Part shown: positions 22,207-33,536 of the stretch, in pieces
Layout: every line of letters begins with the position of its first letter
How positions within the stretch are numbered: position 1 is the first letter of the stretch
Source of the DNA: Pseudogymnoascus destructans
Taxonomy: Eukaryota; Ascomycota; Leotiomycetes; Thelebolales; Thelebolaceae
Length of the DNA: 64,000 nucleotides
Direction of reading: 5' to 3'
Assembly: GCF_001641265.1 (NCBI RefSeq)
Contig: NW_020167525.1
Coordinates: 343,501 to 407,500, forward strand
Notes under the pieces: generated by a model
What the model was told of the DNA's origin: nothing
What the model saw: the letters and a program-made list of their open reading frames with translations, nothing else
Databases searched by the model: none
Position numbers and translations under genes: made by a program

Positions 22207-25200
22207 GCATCTACGAAATTGACCAGATCATCCATGAAAAGGAGTTGGTAGAGGACGAAGAAACGCTCCGTCTCATCCAGCAGAAGCTTCCGCATATGCA
22301 CCAGAAGTACACTGATGTCTTTTCGAAGTTGGAATCAGATCGAATTCCCCCACACCGCATATACGACCACAAGATACAGCTCAAAGCCCCTTTACCAAAC
22401 GCTTTCTCCCCGTTATACCGACAGGGAACTGAAGAGCTTAAGGCTACCAAGCAATACCTGTTAGAGAACCTAGAGAAAGGCTTCATCGTCAACAGCAACA
22501 GCCCCTTCGCGTCCCCTATCCTATTCGTAAAGAAAGCGGATGGCAAATTAAGATTTTGCATCAATTACCGGAAGTTAAATGGTCTCACTGGGAACGATCC
22601 CTACCCCATCCTGCGTATCGATGAACTACTAGGACGGGTGTCGAAAGCAAAAATCTTCACAAAGCTAGATATCAGACAAGCCTTCCATCACATACGGATG
22701 CACCCCGACTCAGAAGAGTACACGACCTTTCAGACTCGCTATGGATCCTATAAGTGCAAAGTGCTGCCGTTTGGACTAACGAACGGTCCCACAACCTATC
22801 AGCGGTTTATGAATGACGTCCTGATGCAATATTTAGATGACTTCTGTACTGCATACTTAGACCAGATCCTAATCTATTCAGAGGACCCTACGGAACACAT
22901 ATAGCACGTTCAAAAGGTCCTACAGCGTCGCTGAGAAGCTGGATTCCAAGCCGATTTGAATAAATGCGAGTTCAACATCACCAGGACAAAATACTTGGGT
23001 TATGTTCTCACTACCTCCGGTGTCGAAGCGGACCCCGACAAAATCGAACCCCTTCGTAACTGGATCCGACCGACCACTGTTACGGGTGTGAAGTCCTATC
23101 TGGGATTCTGTGGCTTCTATAGACAATTCATTCCCAATTTCGGCAAAATAGCAAAGCCCCTCACGACCATCACTAGTCCCTTGGAGCCGTTCCGATGGAC
23201 AGACGAATGCGAGGCTGCTTTTGAGGAATTGCGACGGCAACTCCTAGCAGTACAGGCACTTCACCACTTCAACCCCAAATTGCCTATGAAGCTGGAGACA
23301 GATTCCTCCGATGGAGTGGTAGCTGGTGTCCTGTCTCAAGAACACCCTGACAAGCGATGGTACCCCGTAAGCTTTTACAGTCATGTCCTATCCGGACATG
23401 AGATCAATTGGGAGATCCACGATAAGGAACAGTTCGCAATAATAAAGGCCTTCGGAAAATGGAGGCCCGAGTTGGCTTCGGTGTGCCACCGAGTTGAAGT
23501 GTACACTGACCACCATTCGCTGGAATATTTCATGTCTACCAAGGTCCTCACCGCGAAGCAGGTTCGATGGATGGAGCTACTCTCCGACTTCAACTTCTGC
23601 ATTACGTACACCGCGGGCAAGAATAACCAGAAGGCAGATATTCTGAGCCGAAGAGACCAGGACTTGGTAATGCAGCAGAAAGTCAAGCTTGATAGTAGGA
23701 CGAGGGTATTGTTAGGTCCAAGCCGCCTGTACCCCTGAATCAGCACTGAACTCGCCGAGAGCTACATAGCATCCATTAATTCGATGGACACCCCCAAGCC
23801 CCAGGTGCCCTTCAATTTAATAGAGGCGCTATGTGCGGACAATAGGAAGTCGTTCACTGAGACTCACGCGAAACAACCCCTACCGGACGGATTCGCGATG
23901 AACGACCAGCTCCTCCTGTACAAAGGCCGCCTATGTGTGAATCGCCACACTGACCTATGTACGAAACTGATCCGGGAAGCACACGATCAAGTATCGTCAG
24001 CACATCCTAGTGGCAGGAAAATCTACCAATTGCTCGCTCCAAAGTATCATTGGGTCGGGATGGAAGCGGACTGTTTGCGGTATGTACGAAACTGCGTGAC
24101 ATGCCGGCTTTCTCACACCAATGTCACTAAGCAACAAGGATTCCTACACCCACTACCCGTACCCGAATACCCTATGCAACACCTCACCATGGACTTCAAG
24201 GAGTTCCCAAGGGACAAGCATGGATACGATAGCATCTTAGTGTTTATGGACCGACTCGGTAAGAGTTCAGTGACCATACCTTGCTACAAAACCACAACTG
24301 CCCGGCAGATGGCGCAATTGTTCATCGAATGGATATACCGATTCGGACACACTCTGGAGTCGATTGTAAGCGACCGCGGACCCCAATTCGTATCATCCTT
24401 TTGGCAGGAGTTCTGTTGAATTATCGGCGTTAAGGTTAAGCTGTCGACTGCCTATCATAAGCAGACCGACGGGCAGACAGAAATCATGAACCGATACATT
24501 GATCAGAGACTGAGGCCTTTCGTATCCCATTATCAGGATAACTGGAGCGAACTCATCCCCATAATGGACCGCATGCAAATGACACTCCCCCACGCATCCA
24601 TTGGCATGACCCCCTACCGACTCAAGTACGGAACCGATCCGCGTACGAGTTGGGATTGGAACACTCTGAAAAGCACCAACCCCCAGGAGACCCTAAACCG
24701 AGAGGAAGCCAAGGCGGTGGCAGACCGAATGCATACCGCATGGGTCCATGCAAAGGAAAACATGGCAAAGGCACAAGAGGAAATGTCTAAGCACGCGAAT
24801 CGACGCCAAAGGGCCATCGACTGGGACGTAGGAGATAGAGTGTACCTATCGACCAAAAATTTGAAAAACTCTCGTCCTAGCCGCAAGCTGGGCCAACAAT
24901 GGGTCAGACCATATACGGTGTCAGAACAGATTGGGCACGCATTTCAATTGGAACTACCTACCGGTTCTCAAATACACGATGTGTTCTCACCAGACGTACT
25001 CATGAAGGATCCGAACAATCCCCTACCTGGTCAGGATCCGCCTGAGCCTAGCAGCGAAGTGATAGATGGCGTAGAGGAATGGGAAGTGGAAAAGATCCTC
25101 GCCGTAAGGCTCCGCTGGAAGCAACTACAATACCGGGTTAGTTGGGTCGGATACGATCCGGACCCGGAGTGGTACCCAACGTCAAACTTCTTGAACTCTC

Positions 25201-25370
25201 CCCAGAAACTCAGAGAGTTTTATACGGAATACCCAGATTTACCAGGTCCATCTCAAGAACTACTCGGAGTTGTCACAGCAGGGCAGACAGGAAGGGAACA
25301 AAACTACGATCACGGAGGAAAAGACAAAGCAGAAGAAACAGAGTCATTGCTGTCTGCGACTCTAAGCTAA
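22207..25370 (+). pseudogene. Gypsy-3 pol: RT-RNase H-integrase-chromodomain
   Basis: The frame enters in the protease-RT linker (EETLRLIQQKLPHMHQKYTD). RT: KLDIRQAFHHIRMH, but the catalytic box reads YLDQILIYS, so one catalytic aspartate is glutamine. RNase H: KLETDSSDGVVAGVL and YTDHHSLEYFM. Integrase: CRLSHTNV region, LTMDFKEFP, IVSDRGPQFVSSFW, KQTDGQTEIMNRY. Chromodomain: EEWEVEKILAVRLRWKQLQ, VSWVGYDPDPEWYPTSNF. Stops lie at about 22902, 22933, 23736 and 24417. Gag and protease are absent. This family differs from Gypsy-1 and Gypsy-2. Confidence 0.9.
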
Positions 25371-25543
25371 AATACCCTCCGAGCCAGGGCACACTCACCA
25401 CCGTAACCCTTGCAGGAGTCACCCTTCCCAAATGTCTCACCGGCGTTGCAACAAGCGGCTACCACCATGAGAGACGAAGGGTCGAAGTGACCCCACACGA
25501 AGGGCCAGGCCTGAGTCCCCTCCGACACAAGGTCTTCCCCCAC

Positions 25544-26250
25544 CTAGGCCCCATAGGCTGCCCCAACTTCCCCATCCTCCCCCTCCCTCCTTCCATCACC
25601 CCGAGTCAGAGCGACTGCGGGAGCGGCAGCAGTGGGCAGTTTGCCCACAGCAGCCACCAACTCCCCCAAGAGAGCAGGAACGCTCTCCTGTTCCATCCGG
25701 AGACGGCGCAGCGACGACCGAATTTGCTGCCCAGAGTCAGCATCGAAACCACACCAAGTCACAAGGGGAAGGGGGTCTACTCACGGCCAGCCCCAACTCG
25801 AGGGCAGCCCGAGTGGCGCATGCCTCCTCGTAGAGGTCACGCTCCGCCTCGGAGCGGAACTTTGGCACGCTCTGGGCGGCCAGGAGGGCCACCCGATTGG
25901 CCTCGGTGGCGGCGGCGACAACATCGGCAGGGATGAGGGGGGTGGCCTCTTCGGCGGCCAGGAGGGCCGCAAACTCTTCCCCAAGGAACCAGGGCAGCTT
26001 TTACCAAAGTCATCAACGGCCAACCAAACCAAACACTGAACCCCATAAGAAAACCTACCGGGATGCAAGGCGAGTGCTGCGACGTGCAGTACCCACACTT
26101 TGAACTGGTCGGGGACCAGACGCAGTCGTGGGACTGGATCCCACGGGCTTTGGCCCGAAGGCAGCGTAAACAGAGCACACAGAAGGCGACAGTAAGAGCC
26201 CCGGAGGGGGTGGGAACCGGCATCTTCAAATTTGGAATCTGTGATTCCAT
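25544..26250 (-). CDS. Cys-rich spliced gene, antisense inside Gypsy-3
   Basis: Three exons on the minus strand (26250-26059, 25997-25785, 25726-25544) join in phase 0 at GT-AG sites and give 195 residues without a stop. Exon 1 has a metal-binding-like array: CVLCLRC, a further Cys about 12 residues on, then KCGYCTSQHSPCIP. Exons 2-3 are Ala/Glu-rich and helical (AALLAAEEATPLIPADVVAA, SEAERDLYEEACATRAALEL, QESVPALLGELVAAVGKLP). The chosen ATG is provisional; a short upstream exon coding QPSRPRP is possible. I know no function. It lies between the Gypsy-3 chromodomain and polypurine tract. Confidence 0.6.
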
Positions 26251-26821
26251 CAGCCCAGCACAAGTTATCAACACTGCGCCAATGCGCTCTCATCACCTAC
26301 TCGTTCTTTGGATTGGAGTTATACTATACAATCTATCAGTATCATAAACAAACGGACGGGGAGGGGCCACTTACCGGTCTTGGGCGGGAGGGTTGCTGGC
26401 GTTGTTGTTGTAAGGTAAAAACAAGAGGAAGTGGGCGAAGCGGAATACTCACATGTTGGCTTACAACAATAAACGCTGAATCGGGCTAGCGCGGCCACTT
26501 CTTCTTTCACGTTTTACGAATATTCTACTCAAACGTGTAGCGGACACCTTCCGGTACTGTTTCGGACCCCAAGAACGAACGTGAGATCCAACAAAAGTGA
26601 ACTCCAGTTTCGCATGCCACACGGACCCTAACGCGATACCACCTCGGGATGACTACAGTGGCAAACAAAGCACCTTCCCGACACGCAGGACAAACGAAGT
26701 TGTTCCGGACGGAATTACCAGCCAACATTATGATTACAAGAAACGCTCCGTTCACGGAGACGATTCGGAGACGTTGCGGACATGATACTAGCCGCGTGCC
26801 TTGAGGACAAAGCACTCTCTC
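26251..26821. other. Gypsy-3 3' untranslated region or antisense gene leader
   Basis: No sense-strand gene is seen. On the minus strand, GTGAGT and GTAAGT donor-like sites near 26450 and 26375 suggest further leader exons of the antisense gene. Confidence 0.4.
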
Positions 26822-26834
26822 AGGAGGGGGGTAG
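26822..26834 (+). promoter_or_regulatory. Gypsy-3 polypurine tract
   Basis: AGGAGGGGGGTAG ends exactly one base before TGTAAGGATGCC. This is the primer site for plus-strand DNA synthesis in Ty3/Gypsy elements. It places the right-hand limit of the element's internal region. Confidence 0.75.
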
Positions 26835-27121
26835 TGTAAGGATGCCTTCTCATCTCTCAGTAGTGTAACGATGCCTTCTCGTCTCTCATTCTAGGGAGTA
26901 GACTCTGGGTAGCCGCGGGGTCACGTGTGATCATTTGGGTGGGCTAACTGATTCGGAACCGAGTCGGATGGGTTTCGGGTACTTGAGACAATCGACTCAC
27001 GGGGTTCCCCCATCATCTTTTTTGTATCCTTTGCAGTAGACCTATAGGATAGCATCCGTTTAGCCTCCGACTCGCACTCTCATATGCTATTACCGTGAGC
27101 TGGGTGCCCTGTGTCCTTACA
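26835..27121 (+). repeat. 3' LTR of Gypsy-3 (LTR-2)
   Basis: The 287-bp unit is TGTAAGGATGCC...GTGTCCTTACA. Its first ~28 bp are tandemly repeated, which explains the extra length over the 258-bp copy at 4969-5226. It assigns the LTR-2 family to Gypsy-3. It interrupts the hAT-2 reading frame on its right. Confidence 0.85.
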
Positions 27122-27327
27122 AGTGTTGCATTTCTGTTTCTGTAGGAGTAGCTAACATATTTGTATTATTATAGTCTGCAAGAGCTTCATCACTTGAGTT
27201 GAATAGAAATGCTTGAGCTGCCAAGTTGATGATATGGCCGTTGCAGCGAAGGCGGTGATGTTCTGCAGTATAGACAATTCGATACTGATTAAATAGAACT
27301 ATTTATAAATTAGTTAAGTTAGTTATA

Positions 27328-27740
27328 ACGTACATGTATAACGAACCGGCCAAACAAGCGAACTGGCCAATCCATTTTACACCTTAAATCACGAATTTCA
27401 TAACTTAATATCTCAACAACCCTTTAATAATAAGTTATAAAAATATGTACTTAGCCTTTTATAAGCATTTAAAGTACTCTATTTGATTTTTAAAGCAATT
27501 AGTATTGTAGTTATTAAGATACTAAGAATTAGGTCAAAAGTCGGGGCTAAAACTCAATATCTTAATAACTACAATACTAATTGCTTTAAAAATCAAATAG
27601 AGTACTTTAAATGCTTATAAAAGGCTAAGTACATATTTTTATAACTTATTATTAAAGGGTTGTTGAGATATTAAGTTATGAAATTCGTGATTTAAGGTGT
27701 AAAATGGATTGGCCGGTTCGCTTGTTTGGCCATACATGTA
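27328..27740. mobile_element. MITE-2, interrupted in its right terminus by pogo-C
   Basis: A near-identical second copy of the 18905-19328 palindrome, starting ACGTACATGTATAACG after a TA (27326-27327). Its right end lacks about 8 bp and is split: ...ATACATGTA at 27740, the pogo-C element, then CGT at 29602-29604 followed by TA. So the full footprint is 27328-29604. Confidence 0.88.
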
Positions 27741-29599
27741 ACGTACATGTATAGCGAAAGCGCCAAACAAGCGAAAGCGCCAAAATTATCTACCCTCACG
27801 ACAAACATTGCGATAAATCTACCACAACATTAGAAATCAATTGAAACTACTCGGAGTCCTCTTCCTCAGAGGTGTCTATTACAATCTGACACGTGCGCGC
27901 ATTGTGCCCAGTCTCACCACACTTGCCACAGCGACGGGCACGGGTTTCTTCCCTTGGCTTCCGACCACGGCTTGCCCTTATTTCCTGCTCTACCTGCTGC
28001 ACAACATCCCTCTCATCCTGTAGCTCTTGCGCCCCTTGTTGACTAAGTGATCCTCCTTGCTGTAGTCGTGTTTTCCTAGCTCTCCGGCGCTTGCTTAGTA
28101 CTTCATTTGCCTGTCGTAGGTTTTGGTTCTCTCCCTTTAGCAGTGCTAATTGATGCATTATTTGCGATGCACCCTTTGTAAACTGGTCAACAGCTGCATA
28201 GATTGAGGTTGGAGAGCTATTTTGATGGCGTGAAATCCGAGTTTTAATAAATGTAGACTGTGACATAGCTTCAATTGGGTTGTTTGGTGTCTGAGAAACC
28301 CAAGGTTGAGCAGTACCTGGGCGGGAGCTTGGAGGCGTTGGTGTCCTTAACTTAAGATCAAGTGTAGATATCACTCTCTCAGGGTCAAATGGAAGAAGCC
28401 CTGCCCCTCGGAACCCGCCTCAAATGTTACTTTCCGTCATTGTAGTGTTAAATGCAGCGTGGAAGGCAGGAAAGAAGTCATCCTTTGTAATATGAGAAAT
28501 ATGAGCCTGCATCATATCTTCAATTTGCCGACCATAGGCCTGCTTTAACGGGCCGAAACAGCCAACATCAAGTGGCTGGAGTAGATGAGAAGAGTGAGCA
28601 GGCATACAAAGCGTAATAATGTTGTGTTCCTTGCAGTACTCCTCAAACTCATCTGAGTGGTGGCTCTCATGACCATCAAGGACTAACAAGCAATAACCAC
28701 CAACACTCCGGGCCTTTGTATGCTTCTCAAAGTGCTGAATCCAATCCATGCCTCTCTCGTTTGTAGTCCAGCCATTTTCAGTAACAGAAATCACCCAATC
28801 GCTTGAAAATCCACTATTCTCATACCAAGATGTAAGGTGGTTTTTGCCTGCAACAATGATAAATGGTGGTACTGCCCAACCTTGAGAACTAACGCCTTGG
28901 ATTACTGTAACCCATTCCCGATTACCAGGCTGTACCTTCTTTGCTTTTGCCCGCCCGTCTGAGCTTGTTACAACCATAGCAGTTGAGATAACGCCCATCA
29001 TAAACCCAGTCTCATCAAAGTTGTAGATATCTGCTTCATCGATACCATATTTCGCAATTGTGTTACGCACAAGCTCAAACCAGCCATTAATAACTTCTGG
29101 ATCTTCGCACTTAGCCCTCTGGTAGTCGTATTTGCGCTGAAAGCGTGTCTGGAGCTCTACACGCCGCTTAACAAAGTTTGAAGCCCAACGCGACCCAACA
29201 CGTGACGCGTCGCGTGTTGCAAGTAGTCGACTTGCCATATCTTCAACAACAGACAGCCGAGGAGGAAACCCTTTGGCAGCTAGGTCGGTATATACTGAAC
29301 AAGGACGGACTCCTCTAGGTTAGTTAATTTCCGTGAGTTGGCTTGGATATCGCGTCGTGAAGGTACACCTTCTAGACGACGACCTAGCTTGCGGTGGTCC
29401 ACAGAATAGATCCTAGCAGCAACTCGAAGGCATAACTTTGGGTCGCTTTGCATAGCCTGGATAGCTAGCACTAATTGGCTTTCATCGTTTTTATGGGGCA
29501 TGTTTTGTTGTTGAGGAATTTAACATTTAGTTGGGGGGTTTGGTCACCGCATCATTTTGGCGCTTTCGCTTGTTTGGCGCTTTCGCTATACATGTACGT
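27741..29599 (-). mobile_element. pogo-C: 1.86-kb Fot1-like element with ~45-bp TIRs
   Basis: Perfect terminal inverted repeats, starting ACGTACATGTATAGCG and containing two GCGAAAGCGCCAAA motifs, lie at 27741-27785 and 29555-29599. TA is duplicated (27739-27740 and 29600-29601). It is the best preserved DNA transposon in the window, but its gene contains two stops. Confidence 0.92.
27847..29501 (-). pseudogene. pogo-C (Fot1-like) transposase with C-terminal zinc knuckle
   Basis: MPHKNDESQLVLAIQAMQ starts the DNA-binding region at 29501; a TAG occurs near 29281. The DDE domain follows: IYNFDETGFMMGVI, CLLVLDGHESHHSDEFEEY, MPAHSSHLLQPLDVGCFGPL. A second stop is at 28419. The tail has a coiled coil (QLALLKGENQNLRQANEVLS) and ends with CGKCGETGHNARTC, a CCHC knuckle found in some fungal pogo/Fot transposases. 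Only two nonsense changes separate it from an open frame, so it decayed recently. Confidence 0.88.
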
Positions 29600-30355
29600 T
29601 ACGTTATATATTATAACCTATAAATTGCTTATACATATATGTAGACAATGCTTCTATCATTGTATCGTTATTGCTTGCGTTATCCATCATGAAATAACCA
29701 ACCTTTGAAGCAATTCCGTAGTCATTGATAACCCCCATAATACTTTCAGCTTGGTTCTGGCCTGTATGTTGTCCGTCAAGCTCTTGTAAAGCAAGTACCG
29801 AGTGCTGCAAGTCTCCATTTTCTGCAATATAGTGACCAATGATAGCAATAATTGCAAGAGAGTTTGGAGAGGTCCATAGATCAACTGTAAAATGGACTTT
29901 TGAAAGTGCTGATTGTACCATTTGCTGTATACGGAGTTTCTCTGTATTATATGTTCGAATAGTCCATAGTTGAATAGTTGTTGTTGAGTGTGGAAGCCAG
30001 TTATTAACTTCAGGATTTAGATACTGTAACAAAGACCGGAATTCCTCTCTTGAAGCCATGCGAAAGCTAACTCCACAGCTTACAATCCATCGGACATATA
30101 AGTGTTCAAGTACTGCAGGATCTAGTGTCTGAGTATCGACTGTAGAAAGGCAACGGCGTTTATGGTTTTGACTTGTTTTCAGCTTGTAAGAGACAGAGAG
30201 GATTGTGTAGGTGCGTCGCTTTGAGTATCAAATGTTTCAAACTGAGCAGTGTCAAAATCTACCAATAGACTAGACGTGGTGATGCCATTATTGCCAAAGA
30301 ATGAAGCTATAGATCACGAAGATGCAGAGTTTTCACTATATGGTACTCATATATT

Positions 30356-30545
30356 AGGCTGATAAAATTTTCACATTAGGCAATTCAAACTGCAGTTTGA
30401 ACTGCCAAGAACCAACTACGGACTGTACGGCATAATCTTTAAACCAACTGCCAAGAACTGCGTAATGCGAAAACCAACTGTTTAACTGCATAACAAACCG
30501 ACTAACTGACTAACTACTGGACACACTGCAGGTTGGTTTCTGAGC
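30356..30545. repeat. hAT-2 terminal region with subterminal AACCAACTGC repeats
   Basis: AACCAACT(A/G) occurs repeatedly (about 30410, 30443, 30472), and a CAAACTGCAGTTTG palindrome lies near 30390. Short subterminal repeats like these are transposase-binding sites in hAT elements. The end of the element itself is not resolved. Confidence 0.4.
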
Positions 30546-32043
30546 ACAAACGAAATCTGCAGCAATATAGAGCTCACTCACTCGCGACGACGGTATCCCA
30601 GAAGGTAGCCAATCCAGCATGTTGCTTTTTTATTCAACTCGAACCGTAGATATTGATTTTATACCCCACGACAAAAGCTTTGCCAGCTGCGAGTATGTTT
30701 AGCCCATCATAGCGGCAAAGGGGTGGAGAAAGGCGATATAACCATCAGTCACATTAAAAATAGCGTCAGGAACATGAGACATACAAGAAAGGCGCCAGGG
30801 GCAAAATGCGCGGATAGCGCATGGGGTATGATTTCATCACGTTCATACATCTAATCACCCTCACTACCACCCATATCAGCGCTCCGCAACGCGCTTATCT
30901 GCATGCTGGCTGTTTTCCATTAGCTCATGGCCAAGGGGGTCTGGAACTGGTCAATATACCGCCAGTGGCGCATTCTCCCTTGCCTCCTTCCCGGTCCATG
31001 CCCATTCGCCCGCCCCGCACCTGCACAACCCATCCATCTCGCACTAATGCAACAAGCATTCGGATGATTGCGAAGAGAGGCTCTTGACGAGAGCATCGAG
31101 GATCCGAGCGTCTAACTAGAGCGGAAAGAATGTGACGGGAGGTGTCACGGATACGAGCACGAGGTTTCGGCCATTGTTGATAACTAGCGGCGAAATACGG
31201 AGGATAATTGAATCGACTGCTGTGGTAACGATGGTAAAAGGGTCATGGGTTTCCAGGGGTGGAGATTCTGTCACCGCCTGGGGCTGTTGTCAGCGGAGCA
31301 GTATGCTATCGTAGTAGTACTCTTGTCGTCTCTGTTTGCTCTCACTGCGGTAGTCACTATTAATCCTCGATAGACACCCTCGTCTTCTCCCCTCGTTTCT
31401 TCGTGGAAGAGACCAAGGCCTCTCCAACCCCACAGCGATACTCGCCTTTGTGAAGATCGATTGATGTCCATCTGTAGTCCTCCCTTGCGATAACCAACTT
31501 CAGCCCATGCTCAAGTGGTATAAAAGGACCATCGCCGCCCTGAGCCAGACGATCTGTACGGAGAATAGGAAAGACGGATCGCTGCCCAGAGGAAAGAACC
31601 GGGTTTGAGTTGTTTTGCAAGCGCAGACGAAGGCAGGTGGAGCTCGGCGGTTGAGGTTCTTCTTGGTAGTGGTAATGCTGTCAACGCAAAGTACTGCTGT
31701 CATTTGTCATTGGGGTAGTTTGCGTGGTGCTGTTGTTGTTGCGGTGTTGCTGTCGTGGTGCTGCTGCTCGTGGAAGTACAGTTATGGTCGTCCCTATAAA
31801 TGGTTGCTGTTACGGTTGCTGTTGAATAAGCATCCGAGAATAAGAACATGAGCCGTGCTGAACTGAAAGCTTCAAATATGAGACTAGCAGGTAAAATGAC
31901 ACTAGGAGCTAGAAGCTAATACAGTTCTTCTGGAATAGCGGTTTAACCCGCGACGTATCGAGAAACAATATGTAGGTAAATATAGAATCACCACCAGATC
32001 CAGGCCGTCTTTTATCTCAACATTTATATCAAATACAACTCGT
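30546..32043. other. Intergenic, no gene recognised
   Basis: About 1.5 kb with only short overlapping ORFs on both strands, none with a recognisable domain. It probably includes the 3' flank of the thioesterase gene. Confidence 0.5.
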
Positions 32044-33536
32044 CTAACCCAAAATCCCATCCTGGCCCGCGCCCTCAGCACCACTCTCGGCCCTCCCTGC
32101 AACCCGCATCGCTCGCCTCCTCGCATCCAAATAGATAACAAACTCTCCATATGTCTGCGGCACGACACTCAGCTCCCCAGGCACCTCGAAAGTATAATTA
32201 AACTGTCCCGTCGGTCGCACCTCCCCGTGCTCCACACTGCGCACATGCGTGTCCACCCGAATCTGCACCCGAGTGCTACCCCCGACCCCACGCTCCGTGT
32301 ACGCCGCAACGGCGGTCATGTATAATACCGAGCCTACCGGGACGGGATTCGCGAACGTCGACGGGTCAAGGGCGAGGAAACGTGGGCGCGCATGTGAGAG
32401 GGCTGAGGTGCAGGTGAAGGCCAGCTCAAATGTGGATTTCAGGAGGAAACCGCCAAATATCATGAAGTTGTGCCTGTTACGGTACTGGGGTTGCATGATC
32501 TGTACGGATTGGACTAAGGATGAAGACATGTAGTGAGCGTTGGCGTGTTTTTGCATTGCGCTGGTCGCATCTGTAGAGTGTGAGTGTGGTTCGTGGGATG
32601 GAGGAGAAATAGGGTTACCTGAGTATTCGGATTGCTTGAGCCAGAGAGCGTGAATGAGGTCTGATTCTTCGTCGTTGGGGGTTTGTTTACGGAGGGCAAT
32701 TTTGGAGAGCTCCTTTTTGGCGGTATAGTTCTCTTCGCCTTCTTTGTAGAGCCTGTGCTCTTCATCGGTCACAAGTTTTAAGGGGCTGATGTTGACAGGC
32801 TTCTTGGTGTCCGGGTCCAGAGATACCTTGAACTGTCAGTATTGCGTAGATACACTCGACAAGATGGCCTACCATAGTGAACGCGCAGGTCAAGAGGATA
32901 TCTTCCCCCTTTGCTTCCTTTCCTTCTTCTGGCGCTTTGGCAACTTTAAGGGAGATCTCCATACTACTCCTGCCCGTCGCAAAGGTCACTTGTCCGCTCA
33001 ATTCAAGATCACAGATAGATGTTAGAGGGTGCTTTAGCGTGATCCTGTCCACAGCCGCCGTCACCGTCATGACCGAGTCTCCGGTGTGCTTGTATGCCAC
33101 AACGCCAGCAAGCGCATCGAGATCCATAAAGATCGTCCCGAGCCGGATGTGGCCCGTGGCATTGATGTATGAATCAAGAAGCCATGGATCACGCGCAAGA
33201 GGCAAGGTCTACACCACCGTCAATATAGTCGTACTGTAAAGTTATCCCGTAATTACTGACCACTTTATGGAAACTCTCCGACATCCGTTTTGGGGTGGTG
33301 TCAATTGGCGCCTTCTCTCCCACAGGCGAACTTATTGGTGCTGATTGGTCACCCTCCTGCTGTTTCCGGAATGCCTCAATGAAGGGAGTCCGCGTCCTCA
33401 TTGCTGTCAATTCCCCATACACGCCGTCTATGGAACATTTCGGGGTCGACGCGAAATGGCGCTGTTGACGCGGTGCGCAGCGTGTTGCTGTACGAAGTGC
33501 CGCTTGCAAGGGCAACTGTCTCAATTTTGTAGCCAT
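32044..33536 (-). CDS. Mitochondrial acyl-CoA thioesterase (double hotdog, ACOT9-like)
   Basis: Probable exons run 33536 to about 33249, about 33210-32875, and about 32829-32044; an additional small intron near 32557-32614 is likely. The N-terminus (MATKLRQLPLQAALRTATRC...HFAST) is basic and serine/alanine-rich like a mitochondrial presequence. The hotdog domains show DPWLLDSYINATGHIRLGTI, MDLDALAGVVAYKHTG, and IMQPQYRNRHNFMIFGGFLL. This family hydrolyses acyl-CoA to free fatty acid and CoA. No disruption is seen. Confidence 0.8.

Larger units (their letters stand above)
27125..30355 (-). pseudogene. hAT-2 transposase remnant, interrupted
   Basis: From about 30355 the minus strand gives an N-terminal segment, then EHLYVRWIVSCGVSFRMASR, VHFTVDLWTSPNSLAIIAII and VGYFMMDNASNNDTMIEAL (hAT catalytic region). 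Coding stops near 29610 at a MITE-2/pogo-C insertion and resumes at 27285-27125 with RLRCNGHIINLAAQAFLF. It is then cut by the Gypsy-3 LTR. The insertion site sits in a possible intron (GTTATAATA ... TAACTAAC ... TTATAAATAG). The C-terminal dimerisation region is missing. Confidence 0.8.

Noticed and set aside
25142..25936. 264-residue plus-strand ORF overlapping the Gypsy-3 chromodomain end
   Set aside because: It overlaps the pol frame and the antisense exons, is Pro/Arg/Ser-rich without any domain, and the antisense frame is much more protein-like.
1..30000. Repeat-induced point mutation as the main cause of TE decay
   Set aside because: Some stops fit C-to-T changes, but many copies are nearly identical over hundreds of bases and frame losses are often indels or insertions. 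A dinucleotide-bias calculation would be needed to claim it.
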